Source: Acinetobacter gyllenbergii CIP 110306 = MTCC 11365
Lineage (GTDB): Bacteria; Pseudomonadota; Gammaproteobacteria; Pseudomonadales; Moraxellaceae
Direction of reading: 5' to 3'
DNA: 42,482 nt
Assembly: GCF_000413855.1 (NCBI RefSeq)
Contig: NZ_ATGG01000064.1
Span: forward strand, 1 to 42,482
The notes beneath the pieces are model-generated. The model did no database searches, was not told the origin of the DNA, and worked only from the letters and a program-made list of their open reading frames with translations. The position numbers and the translations under genes are program-made. Position 1 is the first letter of the stretch. Every line of letters begins with the position of its first letter. This document shows positions 32,871 to 40,833 of this stretch, piece by piece.

Positions 32871-33161
32871 ATGCAAACTGCGATTGTTCGACATATTTTA
32901 GTCAAAGACAAAGATCTGGCTGAACAGCTAAAAAAGCGCATTCAGTCTGGTGCTGATTTTGGCAAGGTCGCCAAGCAATACTCAACCTGTAACTCAGCAA
33001 AACGGGGGGGAGAATTGGGCGAGGTGAAAAAAGGTCAACTGGTGCCCGTCATCGATAAACTGGTTTTTAGCGCCGCAGAACGCATTTTACATGGCCCAAT
33101 TAAAAGCCAATTTGGTTTTCATTTGGTTGAAGTCAAATTCCGTATGGGCAGTTTAAGATAA
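32871..33161 (+). CDS. ppiC: Parvulin-type peptidyl-prolyl cis-trans isomerase (PpiC-like)
   Basis: A 96-residue single-domain parvulin without a signal peptide, so cytoplasmic. It has VRHILVKDKDLAEQL, GADFGKVAKQYSTCNSAKRGGELGEVKKGQLVP, and VFSAAERILHGPIKSQFGFHLVEV, matching E. coli PpiC in length and order. A strong GGAGGAG lies upstream of the ATG at 32871, which I therefore prefer over the ATG seven codons earlier. It follows mutM on the same strand. Confidence 0.94.
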   Translation: MQTAIVRHILVKDKDLAEQLKKRIQSGADFGKVAKQYSTCNSAKRGGELGEVKKGQLVPVIDKLVFSAAERILHGPIKSQFGFHLVEVKFRMGSLR

Positions 33162-33216
33162 TTGATCTCGTTGAGCTTAAATTTAGATTTAAGCTCAACT
33201 GTACGGTTATACGAAT

Positions 33217-33549
33217 TTAATCTTGGGGTTTCATCACATAGGTCCATGCCAAGGTTGTACCGCCATCTGACAGTTGAACCAGAACCTCTACCCGTTGATA
33301 TTGCATCCCTTCAAAATCATCCAACATCTGCCAATTCTGTTCTAATTTTTCGGTACTAAACAAATATCCCTCAACCAAAGGATCTGCTTCATTCAACACG
33401 ATTGCAGGTAAACCTTGATCTGGTCCCCAATCCAGAATATGAATGGTGCCATGCACCGACGCCTGCCGCCAATCACCGCCGATTTCCCCCAAAATATGGG
33501 CATTTTCTCGATTTGGGCACAGTGTGCCATATACAAATAATCGATTCAT
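33217..33549 (-). CDS. Gamma-glutamylcyclotransferase-like (GGCT/AIG2) protein
   Basis: A 110-residue GGCT-fold protein. It opens with MNRLFVYGTLCPNRENAHIL, the YGTL..G loop typical of the fold, and continues with GTIHILDWGPDQGLPAIVL, VEGYLFST and LDDFEGMQYQRVEV, where the acidic catalytic Glu is expected (DDFEG). Family members cleave gamma-glutamyl peptides or amines, but small bacterial YtfP-like forms often have unproven activity. GGGGATC lies six bases before the ATG. It is on its own, convergent with ppiC. Confidence 0.9.
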   Translation of the reverse strand: MNRLFVYGTLCPNRENAHILGEIGGDWRQASVHGTIHILDWGPDQGLPAIVLNEADPLVEGYLFSTEKLEQNWQMLDDFEGMQYQRVEVLVQLSDGGTTLAWTYVMKPQD

Positions 33550-33665
33550 GTTGCTTGATCCCCCTCATCATATGCACAGCATCTTAAAATGAAAGCAGCA
33601 ATTTTTCTATGAAAAATAACGATTTTCACATCATTACCCTGCAATGATCTATTCCAATAGGCAAT

Positions 33666-33696
33666 AAAAAAACGGCATCTCAAATGCCGTTTTTTT
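33666..33696 (-). terminator. Rho-independent terminator after mscL
   Basis: A 13-base stem (aaaaaaacggcat / atgccgttttttt) with loop CTCAA lies 12 bases beyond the mscL stop. The T-run is in the minus-strand direction. Confidence 0.92.
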
Positions 33697-33708
33697 ATTC
33701 AAGCTGAA

Positions 33709-34140
33709 TTAACCTTGTTTTTTCAATTCATCACGAATTTCACGTAACAATTGAACATCTTCTGGTGTTGCTTCAGGCTCAGGTGCAGCCTCTTCTTGTT
33801 TGCGGATACGGTTCATCACTTTCACCAACAAGAATACCACCCATGCCAATAACAAGAAGTTAATCAGAATGGTTAAGAAGCTACCATAAGCAAATACATT
33901 CAGTCCTGCATCTTGTGCCGCTTTCAGGGTTGTCACATTATTCGGGTTATCGCCAAGGATAAGGAACCAGTTGGTGTAATCCACATCACCACCCAAGATC
34001 CATGAAATCACCGGCATCACGATATCTTTTACCAATGAATCAATGATTTTACCGAAAGCGCCACCAATGATGACACCAATCGCTAAATCCATCATATTGC
34101 CTTTGATGGCAAATTCTTTAAATTCTTTAATAATACTCAT
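33709..34140 (-). CDS. mscL: Large-conductance mechanosensitive channel MscL
   Basis: A 143-residue inner-membrane channel that opens under membrane tension on hypo-osmotic shock. It has the canonical N-terminal amphipathic segment IIKEFKEFAIKGNMMDLA, the first pore helix VGVIIGGAFGKIIDSLVKDIVMP, a periplasmic loop, the second helix FLTILINFLLLAWVVFLLVKVMN, and a C-terminal helical bundle ending LLREIRDELKKQG. Length matches E. coli MscL (136) closely. Alone on its transcript, with a terminator after it. Confidence 0.97.
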   Translation of the reverse strand: MSIIKEFKEFAIKGNMMDLAIGVIIGGAFGKIIDSLVKDIVMPVISWILGGDVDYTNWFLILGDNPNNVTTLKAAQDAGLNVFAYGSFLTILINFLLLAWVVFLLVKVMNRIRKQEEAAPEPEATPEDVQLLREIRDELKKQG

Positions 34141-34333
34141 CTATAACTCTCCAGAGTTGAACTTGATCGCAACCTGTTTTTGCATTGTTTATTACACAGG
34201 CGCAGTTATCCACATAATGTTGATAATTTAATATTTTTATCAAAAAAAGAAAGTTATTTCACACTTTAACAACACTTTTTATTTTCATAAAAATATGTGT
34301 TTAAGCATGTTCCTCCCCTCTGATTTATGCAAT

Positions 34334-34363
34334 AAAAAACCGCTAAATAAATTTAGCGGTTTT
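34334..34363 (-). terminator. Rho-independent terminator after typA
   Basis: A stem aaaaccgctaaat / atttagcggtttt separated by AA, with a T-run on the minus strand, lies 23 bases past the typA stop. Confidence 0.88.
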
Positions 34364-34385
34364 GTCATTTTTCAGTGAAGAAAAA

Positions 34386-36221
34386 TTATTTATCGCGGTT
34401 ACGTTTACGTTCGTTTTCAGTTAAGTAACGCTTACGGATACGAATCGATTTTGGTGTTACTTCAACCAACTCATCATCTTGAATGAATTCAAGCGCTTGT
34501 TCAAGCGTGTATTCCATTGCAGGTGTTAAAGTTAAAGCTTCATCAGTACCTGACGCACGAACGTTGGTTAACTGCTTCGCTTTGGTCGGGTTTACAACCA
34601 TATCGTCAGAACGTGAGTTAATACCAATGATCATCCCTTCATACACTTCTAACTGTGGCTTCGCGAATAAACGACCACGGTCTTGAAGTGTGAACAGTGC
34701 ATAGCCCAAGCAAGTCCCTTGAACCATAGAAATCAACACACCATTTTGACGTTTCGCAACAGTACCCGCTTTTGCTGGACCGTAATGCGAGAAGCTTGAT
34801 GTCATGATCCCTGTACCAGAAGTCATGGTTAGGAATTCAGAACGGAAACCAATCAAGCCACGTGAAGGTACAGTTGCTTCAATACGGATACGGCCTTTAC
34901 CGTCAACTTCCATATTGGTCATTTCGCCTTTACGGAAGCCCATTTGTTCCATTACAGAACCTTGATGCTGTTCTTCAACGTCAAACGTTACATTTTCGTA
35001 TGGCTCTTGTTTTTCACCATCGATTTCTTTCATGATCACTTGTGGACGTGATACGCCCATTTCGAAGCCTTCACGACGCATGTTTTCAATCAATACTGAA
35101 AGGTGAAGTTCACCACGGCCTGAAACCTTGAAACGGTCTGGACTGTCAGTATCTTCAACACGGAGTGCTACGTTGTGAATCAATTCACGGTCAAGACGCT
35201 CACGAATGTTACGTGAAGTTACGAACTTACCTTCTTTACCCGCAAACGGTGAGTTATTGACTTGGAATGTCATCGAAACTGTTGGTTCATCTACAGACAA
35301 TGCTGGTAATGCTTCTACATTTTTCGGATCACAAATCGTATCAGAAATGTTTAATGCATCAATACCAGTAATACAGATGATGTCACCAGCTGAAGCTGAT
35401 TCAACATCAACACGCTCTAAACCATGGTAACCCATGATTTTTAAGATACGGCCGTTACGTGTATTGCCATCTTTATCGATAACAGTAACAGGTGTATTTA
35501 ATTTTACAGAACCACGTTGGATACGGCCCACACCGATAACACCAACGAAACTGTTATAGTCAAGTGATGAAATCTGCATTTGGAAAGGACCATCAACATC
35601 AACTGCTGGTGGTTCAACGATATCTACAATCGTTTGGAACAACGGTGTCATGTCTTCCGCTAATTCTTCTGGTGAAGGACCAGCAACACCACGTAAGCCT
35701 GAAGCATAAACGATTGGGAAGTCTAACTGTTCGTCAGAACCACCAAGGTTATCAAACAAATCGAATACTTGATCGATTACCCAATCTGGACGCGCGCTTG
35801 GCTTGTCAACTTTGTTGATAATCACGATTGGCTTCAAACCACGCGCGAACGCTTTTTGCGTTACGAAGCGAGTTTGTGGCATTGGACCTTCTTGTGAATC
35901 TACAAGAAGCAATACACAGTCAACCATCGACATTACACGTTCCACTTCACCACCGAAGTCGGCGTGTCCCGGGGTGTCCACAATGTTGATGCGGTATTCG
36001 GTGTTTGTACGTGCGTCTAACCATTTGATTGCAGTGTTTTTTGCAAGAATGGTAATACCACGTTCAGACTCAAGCGCGTTAGAATCCATAACACGTTCAA
36101 TCTCGCCTGCGCGATCACCAAGAGCACCTGATTGTTGTAAAAGTTTGTCGACTAGAGTCGTCTTACCATGATCGACGTGCGCAATAATGGCAATGTTACG
36201 GAGAGTTTTAATATCTGACAT
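34386..36221 (-). CDS. typA: Ribosome-associated GTPase TypA/BipA
   Basis: A 611-residue translational GTPase that helps 50S subunit assembly at low temperature and stress. The start is the ATG at 36219-36221, opening SDIKTLRNIAIIAHVDHGKTTL (G1). G2 to G4 are seen as RGITI, DTPGHADFG and NKVDKPSARPDW. EF-G-like domains III and V and the BipA-specific C-terminus follow, ending in RKRYLTENERKR. Length equals E. coli BipA within a few residues. On the minus strand a TATAAT at 36255-36260 preceded by CTG may be the -10 of its promoter. The gene is divergent from the xanthine permease gene. Confidence 0.97.
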   Translation of the reverse strand: MSDIKTLRNIAIIAHVDHGKTTLVDKLLQQSGALGDRAGEIERVMDSNALESERGITILAKNTAIKWLDARTNTEYRINIVDTPGHADFGGEVERVMSMVDCVLLLVDSQEGPMPQTRFVTQKAFARGLKPIVIINKVDKPSARPDWVIDQVFDLFDNLGGSDEQLDFPIVYASGLRGVAGPSPEELAEDMTPLFQTIVDIVEPPAVDVDGPFQMQISSLDYNSFVGVIGVGRIQRGSVKLNTPVTVIDKDGNTRNGRILKIMGYHGLERVDVESASAGDIICITGIDALNISDTICDPKNVEALPALSVDEPTVSMTFQVNNSPFAGKEGKFVTSRNIRERLDRELIHNVALRVEDTDSPDRFKVSGRGELHLSVLIENMRREGFEMGVSRPQVIMKEIDGEKQEPYENVTFDVEEQHQGSVMEQMGFRKGEMTNMEVDGKGRIRIEATVPSRGLIGFRSEFLTMTSGTGIMTSSFSHYGPAKAGTVAKRQNGVLISMVQGTCLGYALFTLQDRGRLFAKPQLEVYEGMIIGINSRSDDMVVNPTKAKQLTNVRASGTDEALTLTPAMEYTLEQALEFIQDDELVEVTPKSIRIRKRYLTENERKRNRDK

Positions 36222-36373
36222 GTAAAATTCGATACGCTTTAAATTTGAGGGCAAATTATACAGAAAAATACTAAACTTTAGTAGTGACAGTTTATTGACA
36301 GTGCACTTTTTTTCTGACGAAGTGTTATAGAATCGTTGGTAAAGCGAGCTAACTCTATTAGAATATTCCACTA

Positions 36374-37756
36374 ATGCCTCTCGCTTTTTATACTCCCATG
36401 TCGAATTCACAACCTCAGCAGCAGCTTGATCTGGTCTACGGACTCAATGATCGACCGAAACCTTTTGTTGCATTTTTAGCCGCCTTACAGCATCTTTTGG
36501 CGATTTTAGTCCCAATTGTCACCCCTGGATTACTGATTTGTTTGGCACTTGGCGTCTCCCGCGAAGACACCAATATGATCCTTTCGATGTCTTTAATCAT
36601 TTCAGGCATTGCAACCTTTTTACAGTGTAAAAAGGTAGGTCCATTTGGTGCGGGACTGCTCATTGTCCAAGGTACAAGTTTTAACTTTATTGGTCCAATC
36701 ATTGGTATCGGGAGCGCAATGGTTGCTGCGGGTACACCCGTTGAGCAGGTGATGGCTGCCATCTTTGGTGTGGTGATTGCGGGTTCATTTATTGAAATGG
36801 GCGTTTCTCGAATTTTGCCATGGGTAAAAAAGCTGATTACGCCGTTAGTCACAGGTATTGTGGTGCTGTTGATTGGTCTTACTTTGATTAAAGAAGGTCT
36901 GATTAGTATGGGCGGTGGTTATACCGCAATGCAGGACAACACCTTTGCCAATGCAGATAACCTGATCATGTCATGTACCGTACTGGGTATTATTATTCTA
37001 CTCAATCGTATCAAAATTATTTGGGTCAAAAGTTCAGCAATCTTAATTGCATTGGTGATTGGTTATATTCTTGCCGGTTTTATGGGCCATTTAAACTTTT
37101 CAGTACTCAGTGATGCTCCCTTGATTCAAATTCCAACACCAATGCATTTTGGACTCAGCTTCTCATGGAGTCTGTTCATCCCGATGGCTTTTATCTATCT
37201 GGTCACGTCACTCGAAGCAATTGGTGACGTTACAGCAACCAGTAAAATTTCAAATCAGCCAGTCGATGGCCCAATCTGGATGCAACGGATCAAAGGTGGT
37301 GTGTTGGTCAATGGCGCCAACTCATTTTTAGCAGGTATCTTTAATACCTTCCCAAGTTCTGTATTTGCACAAAACAATGGTGTGATTCAATTGACTGGTG
37401 TTGCCAGTCGATATGTTGGGATTTGGATTGCCGTGCTATTGGTGATTTTAGGTTTATTCCCTGCTGTAGCTGCCGTGATTCAGGCCGTACCACAAGCGGT
37501 ACTTGGTGGTGCTGTCATGGTCATGTTTGGCGCAGTCGCTGCTTCTGGTATTAATATTCTTTCCAGTATTCACCTCGACCGTCGTGCTTTGTTGATTATT
37601 GCGATTTCACTTGCATTAGGTCTAGGTGTTGCACAAGTACCTCAAATCCTCGAGCATCTACCTGAACTATTTAAAAATATTTTTAGTTCTGGTGTTGCAA
37701 CAGGCGGTATCGCTGCACTAATTTTAAATATTGTTTTACCTGAAACACATAAATAA
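36374..37756 (+). CDS. NCS2-family xanthine permease (XanP/XanQ-like)
   Basis: A 460-residue membrane transporter with 14 predicted segments typical of the nucleobase-ascorbate (NAT/NCS2) family. GPFGAGLLIVQGTSFNFIGP lies in the first third and the NAT signature QNNGVIQLTGVASR near residue 335; the Q-N-x-G...T-G pattern matches purine (xanthine or urate) rather than uracil carriers. LYDRP-like LNDRPKP precedes the first helix. Transport is by proton symport. An alternative ATG eight codons downstream (36398) is possible; neither start has a clear ribosome-binding site. A terminator separates it from rsmC. Confidence 0.9.
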   Translation: MPLAFYTPMSNSQPQQQLDLVYGLNDRPKPFVAFLAALQHLLAILVPIVTPGLLICLALGVSREDTNMILSMSLIISGIATFLQCKKVGPFGAGLLIVQGTSFNFIGPIIGIGSAMVAAGTPVEQVMAAIFGVVIAGSFIEMGVSRILPWVKKLITPLVTGIVVLLIGLTLIKEGLISMGGGYTAMQDNTFANADNLIMSCTVLGIIILLNRIKIIWVKSSAILIALVIGYILAGFMGHLNFSVLSDAPLIQIPTPMHFGLSFSWSLFIPMAFIYLVTSLEAIGDVTATSKISNQPVDGPIWMQRIKGGVLVNGANSFLAGIFNTFPSSVFAQNNGVIQLTGVASRYVGIWIAVLLVILGLFPAVAAVIQAVPQAVLGGAVMVMFGAVAASGINILSSIHLDRRALLIIAISLALGLGVAQVPQILEHLPELFKNIFSSGVATGGIAALILNIVLPETHK

Positions 37757-37770
37757 TCAACCAACAATCG

Positions 37771-37805
37771 CAAGTGCCCAGTTTCACGACTGGGCTTTGT
37801 TTTTG
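37771..37805 (+). terminator. Terminator after the xanthine permease gene
   Basis: A GCCCAGT/ACTGGGC stem extended by AAG..TTT pairs, loop TTCACG, is followed by TTTGTTTTT, 14 bases past the stop. Confidence 0.82.
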
Positions 37806-37818
37806 ATGAGAGATCAAA

Positions 37819-38844
37819 ATGGATCCACGTAGTGAAGTTGTCATCAGACAACAAGATTATTTAAATGGGCAAATCTTACTGATTAATGCCCCAAATGATC
37901 AACTCGCCAAAAATCTACCTCAACATGTTCAAGCTTCTGTATGGACTTGGAATTATGCAGATCACCAAGCTTTCTTAAATACGGGGATCACATCGCATTT
38001 TTCAGTTGAATTCCCACAAGCAACGTTTGATCAGGTTGTTATTTTCGTCCCCAAGTCGAAAGAATTACTAAATTATATTCTGCACGTTGTCGTTAGCCAT
38101 TTAAAACTTGATCACAATATTTTTCTGGTTGGTGAAAAAAAAGGGGGGGTTGAGCGTGCAGCAAAACAATTATTGCAATATGGCAAAACACTAAAACTTG
38201 ACAGTGCACGTCACTGCCAACTTTGGCAAATGAAGATCGAACGAACAGAGCAGTTAAAACCACTGGAACACTGGTTAAAAACTTATACAGTTCAAATAGA
38301 TCAAGAACAGTTAAATATCTGTGCCTTGCCTGGTGTATTTAGTCAAGATCATTTAGATGTCGGTACAGCCGTATTAGTCCCTTACCTTAGTCAAGTAAAA
38401 TCAGGTAAGATTGCCGACTTTGGTTGTGGCGCTGGAATTATTAGTGCCTATTTGGCCAAACTAGATTCGAATCGGCAAATTTTTGCACTTGATGTTGATG
38501 CATTTGCATTACGGTCTACTGAGCTGACCTTTCAACGAAATGGTCTGAATTTAACTCAGTTAAATCTCCAAGCTGTCACTGGTTTTGTAGATGCACCGAA
38601 TGATTTAGATGCGATCGTCAGCAATCCGCCTTTTCATCAGGGAATTCATACCAATTACGATGCGAGTGAGGAACTTTGCCAACGTGCGAAAAAACATCTG
38701 AAAAATTCAGGTGAATTATGGATCGTGGCAAATCGTTTTCTAAACTACCCTCCTCTGATTGAACAGAGTTTTGGTGAATGTCAGGTGAAAGCCGATCAAC
38801 AAGGATTCAAGGTGTTATATGCCTGTGCAAACAGGGGCAGCTGA
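37819..38844 (+). CDS. rsmC: 16S rRNA m2G1207 methyltransferase RsmC
   Basis: A 341-residue methyltransferase that makes m2G1207 in 16S rRNA within the 30S subunit. The N-terminal half is the inactive methyltransferase-like domain typical of RsmC. The catalytic C-terminal half has the SAM motif I IADFGCGAGIISAYLA near residue 200, the acidic LDVDAFAL at the end of strand 2, and the catalytic VSNPPFHQG near 275. Length equals E. coli RsmC. The stretch GEKKGG at 38140-38157 contains a run of A followed by a run of seven G, but the reading frame is intact. Confidence 0.94.
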   Translation: MDPRSEVVIRQQDYLNGQILLINAPNDQLAKNLPQHVQASVWTWNYADHQAFLNTGITSHFSVEFPQATFDQVVIFVPKSKELLNYILHVVVSHLKLDHNIFLVGEKKGGVERAAKQLLQYGKTLKLDSARHCQLWQMKIERTEQLKPLEHWLKTYTVQIDQEQLNICALPGVFSQDHLDVGTAVLVPYLSQVKSGKIADFGCGAGIISAYLAKLDSNRQIFALDVDAFALRSTELTFQRNGLNLTQLNLQAVTGFVDAPNDLDAIVSNPPFHQGIHTNYDASEELCQRAKKHLKNSGELWIVANRFLNYPPLIEQSFGECQVKADQQGFKVLYACANRGS

Positions 38845-39122
38845 TACTTTATCTATGGTTGCGGCAGAGAATATTTTTTAGGCGGTATAAGGCATGGTTG
38901 ATGAAATTTAGTGATTCTAAATGAGTCAGCCATAACGCTATAGCGGCAAAAAATATTCCTGCCCCGAAGGGTTATGGTTGAAATTTCCTCACTCTTCGTT
39001 ATGAAACTTAGCAATAGAGTCGCTATTACTTTCGTTTCATGCCTTGATTAATGAAATTTCAGCTTATAACGCAACCCAGATATAAAGTGTCAACAGACCC
39101 TTATACAGTTTAAGGAATTTTT
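38845..39122. other. Structured intergenic region with long inverted repeat upstream of lysP
   Basis: No protein gene is supported. The region has an imperfect long inverted repeat: ggcagagaatatttttt (38863-38879) pairs with aaaaaatattcctgcc (38949-38964) around a nested hairpin (aatttag / ctaaat). A second paired element further on has atgaaac (39001-39007) facing gtttcat (39035-39041) with aatag / ctatt inside. Short direct copies of ggttgatgaaattt-like sequence recur three times. AAGGA before the lysP ATG is the only expression signal I am sure of. Confidence 0.65.
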
Positions 39123-40580
39123 ATGAGCGATACATCTGCTCCTCAACACCTTCAGCGCAAGCTCGGGGCTCGACACCTGAACATGATTGCCATTGGTGGA
39201 TCGATCGGCACAGGCTTATTCCTTGCTTCAGGTTCAACCATTGCCACTGCGGGTCCAGGTGGTGCGTTATTGGCCTATGCCCTCATTGGGATCATGATTT
39301 ACTTCTTGATGACCAGCTTAGGTGAACTCGCAACGCATAATCCAACATCAGGTGCGTTCTTTACCTATGGTAGCCGCTATGTCGAAGATGGCTTTGGTTT
39401 CGCCTTAGGTTGGAATTATTGGTATAACTGGGCCATTACCGTTGCTTTCGAATTGGTTGCCGTCCAGTTCATCATGAAATTTTGGTTCCCTGATATTCCA
39501 GGTTTCTACTGGAGTGCGATCTTCCTTGCCATTATTTTTGGGATTAATGCCTTAACGGTGAAAGGTTTTGGTGAAAGTGAGTTCTTATTCTCTTTGATTA
39601 AAGTCATTGCCATTATCGTGTTTATCGTGATTGGTATCTGGATGATTGCTAAAATCATGATGACGCCAAATGTCTCGGTATTTCAGCACTGGACTTACAA
39701 GGAAGCTCCTTTTGTCGGTGGTTTACAAGCCTTAATCGGGGTTGCCATGATTGCTGGATTCTCATTCCAAGGGACTGAGATGGTGGGGGTTGCCGCAGGT
39801 GAATCAAAAGACCCTAAAAAGACCATTCCATTGGCGATTAAACAAATTTTCTGGCGTATTTTACTGTTTTATATCCTATGTATTTTCATCATTGGTACCT
39901 TGGTCAGCTATGACGATCCTCTACTGTTAAAAGCAGCTCAGAGCGAAGATATTGCACTCTCTCCATTTACGCTTTTATATGAAAAAGCAGGCTTTGCCTT
40001 TGCAGCAAGCTTAATGAATGCGGTAATTCTCAGTGCAATCTTATCTGCGGGTAACTCGGGAATGTACTCCTCTACCCGTATGTTATTTGACATGGCCAAA
40101 GAAGGCCGTGCGCCGAAATGGTTCTCCAAACTCGATGGCCGTGGCGTACCAATGAATGCACTCTATGCAACCACTGCAGTTGCGGCATTGTGCTTCTTAA
40201 CCACCTTTATTGGCGAGAAACAAGTTTTTAACTGGTTACTCAACATGTCAGGAATGTGTGGTTTCATTGTATGGTTAGGTATTGCGATTTCACATTATCG
40301 TTTCCGTAAGGGCTATATTGCGCAAGGCTATAAAGTTGAAGATCTGGCATATCGCGCCAAGTTCTTCCCATTTGCCCCATGGTTTGCATTTATTCTTTGT
40401 TCAATCATTATCTTAGGTCAAAACTATCAAGCGTTACTTGGTGGTAAAATAGACTGGCTAGGTCTAGTTTCAACCTATATCAGCATTCCATTATTTTTGG
40501 CGATCTGGTTGGGTTATAAGTGGAAACACAAGACCAAACTGATTGCTTACAAAGACATGAATGTCAAAGAAGGCGAATAA
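39123..40580 (+). CDS. lysP: Lysine-specific permease LysP
   Basis: A 485-residue amino-acid permease of the APC/AAT family with 12 membrane segments. Its sequence follows E. coli LysP closely: ARHLNMIAIGGSIGTGLFLASG, MTSLGELATHNPTSGAF, DGFGFALGWNYWYNWAIT, GVAMIAGFSFQGTEMVGVAAGE and ILSAGNSGMYSSTRML, including LGIAISHYRFRKGY. It imports lysine by proton symport. LysP in E. coli also represses CadC; no cadC/cadBA is in this window. AAGGA lies seven bases before the ATG. Confidence 0.93.
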   Translation: MSDTSAPQHLQRKLGARHLNMIAIGGSIGTGLFLASGSTIATAGPGGALLAYALIGIMIYFLMTSLGELATHNPTSGAFFTYGSRYVEDGFGFALGWNYWYNWAITVAFELVAVQFIMKFWFPDIPGFYWSAIFLAIIFGINALTVKGFGESEFLFSLIKVIAIIVFIVIGIWMIAKIMMTPNVSVFQHWTYKEAPFVGGLQALIGVAMIAGFSFQGTEMVGVAAGESKDPKKTIPLAIKQIFWRILLFYILCIFIIGTLVSYDDPLLLKAAQSEDIALSPFTLLYEKAGFAFAASLMNAVILSAILSAGNSGMYSSTRMLFDMAKEGRAPKWFSKLDGRGVPMNALYATTAVAALCFLTTFIGEKQVFNWLLNMSGMCGFIVWLGIAISHYRFRKGYIAQGYKVEDLAYRAKFFPFAPWFAFILCSIIILGQNYQALLGGKIDWLGLVSTYISIPLFLAIWLGYKWKHKTKLIAYKDMNVKEGE

Positions 40581-40607
40581 AAAAACCGCTTTTTACTTGA
40601 CCCAAAT

Positions 40608-40639
40608 GAAAATATGAGTAAAATCTCGCTCATATTTTC
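40608..40639 (+). other. Perfect inverted repeat downstream of lysP
   Basis: An 11-base perfect stem (gaaaatatgag / ctcatattttc) with a 10-base loop lies 27 bases after the lysP stop. No T-run follows, so it could be a weak terminator, an mRNA 3' end stabiliser, or an operator just before the small unit at 40670. TTGACC overlaps its 5' flank (40597-40602). Confidence 0.6.
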
Positions 40640-40669
40640 AACGGCACCACATGATAGGAGGATGACAAC

Positions 40670-40768
40670 ATGCCATTACAACTAGGAACTACACCATAAG
40701 ATTTGGCACTGTCGACTCACGGACAAGTGTACAAATCAATTGATCACTTGTCCGAATGCTCTATTTAA
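40670..40768 (+). pseudogene. Possible peroxiredoxin N-terminal relic or leader peptide
   Basis: A very good ribosome-binding site (TAGGAGGATGACAAC) precedes an ATG whose frame reads MPLQLGTTP, then TAA, then continues in the same frame for 22 codons as DLALSTHGQVYKSIDHLSECSI to a second TAA. Ignoring the first stop, LGTTP-DLALSTHGQ resembles the LG.TAPDF...ST.G start of AhpC/TSA or 1-Cys peroxiredoxins. The downstream part loses all similarity and contains a 10-base perfect hairpin (40720-40754). It could be a decayed gene start, or a nine-codon leader peptide followed by regulatory RNA structure. Nothing else of a peroxiredoxin is present nearby. Confidence 0.45.
40720..40754 (+). other. 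Hairpin preceding terminator in the lysP-rtcB gap
   Basis: cggacaagtg and cacttgtccg form a perfect 10-base stem; the 15-base loop itself contains the palindrome atcaattgat. Together with the terminator 13 bases later it makes a compact two-hairpin RNA 3' end. Confidence 0.75.
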
Positions 40769-40791
40769 CCTAGCATTCGCTAGGTTTTTTT
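40767..40791 (+). terminator. Strong Rho-independent terminator before rtcB
   Basis: aacctagc / gctaggtt with loop ATTC and a run of seven T. It ends a transcript starting upstream, 43 bases before the rtcB ATG, so rtcB needs its own promoter or readthrough. Confidence 0.92.
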
Positions 40792-40833
40792 ATGCCTATT
40801 CGGACCAACAATTAAAATACCCGAGACAAGAAA

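Noticed and set aside
36436..36852. A 138-codon frame opposite the xanthine permease
   Set aside because: Shadow frame of a membrane-protein gene; no start signal or recognisable domain.
38140..38157. Possible frameshift at an A-run followed by seven G in rsmC
   Set aside because: The downstream frame keeps both catalytic motifs and the expected length, so the gene is intact.
38845..39122. Lysine riboswitch before lysP
   Set aside because: The conserved L-box core sequences are not present; hairpins alone are not enough to call it.
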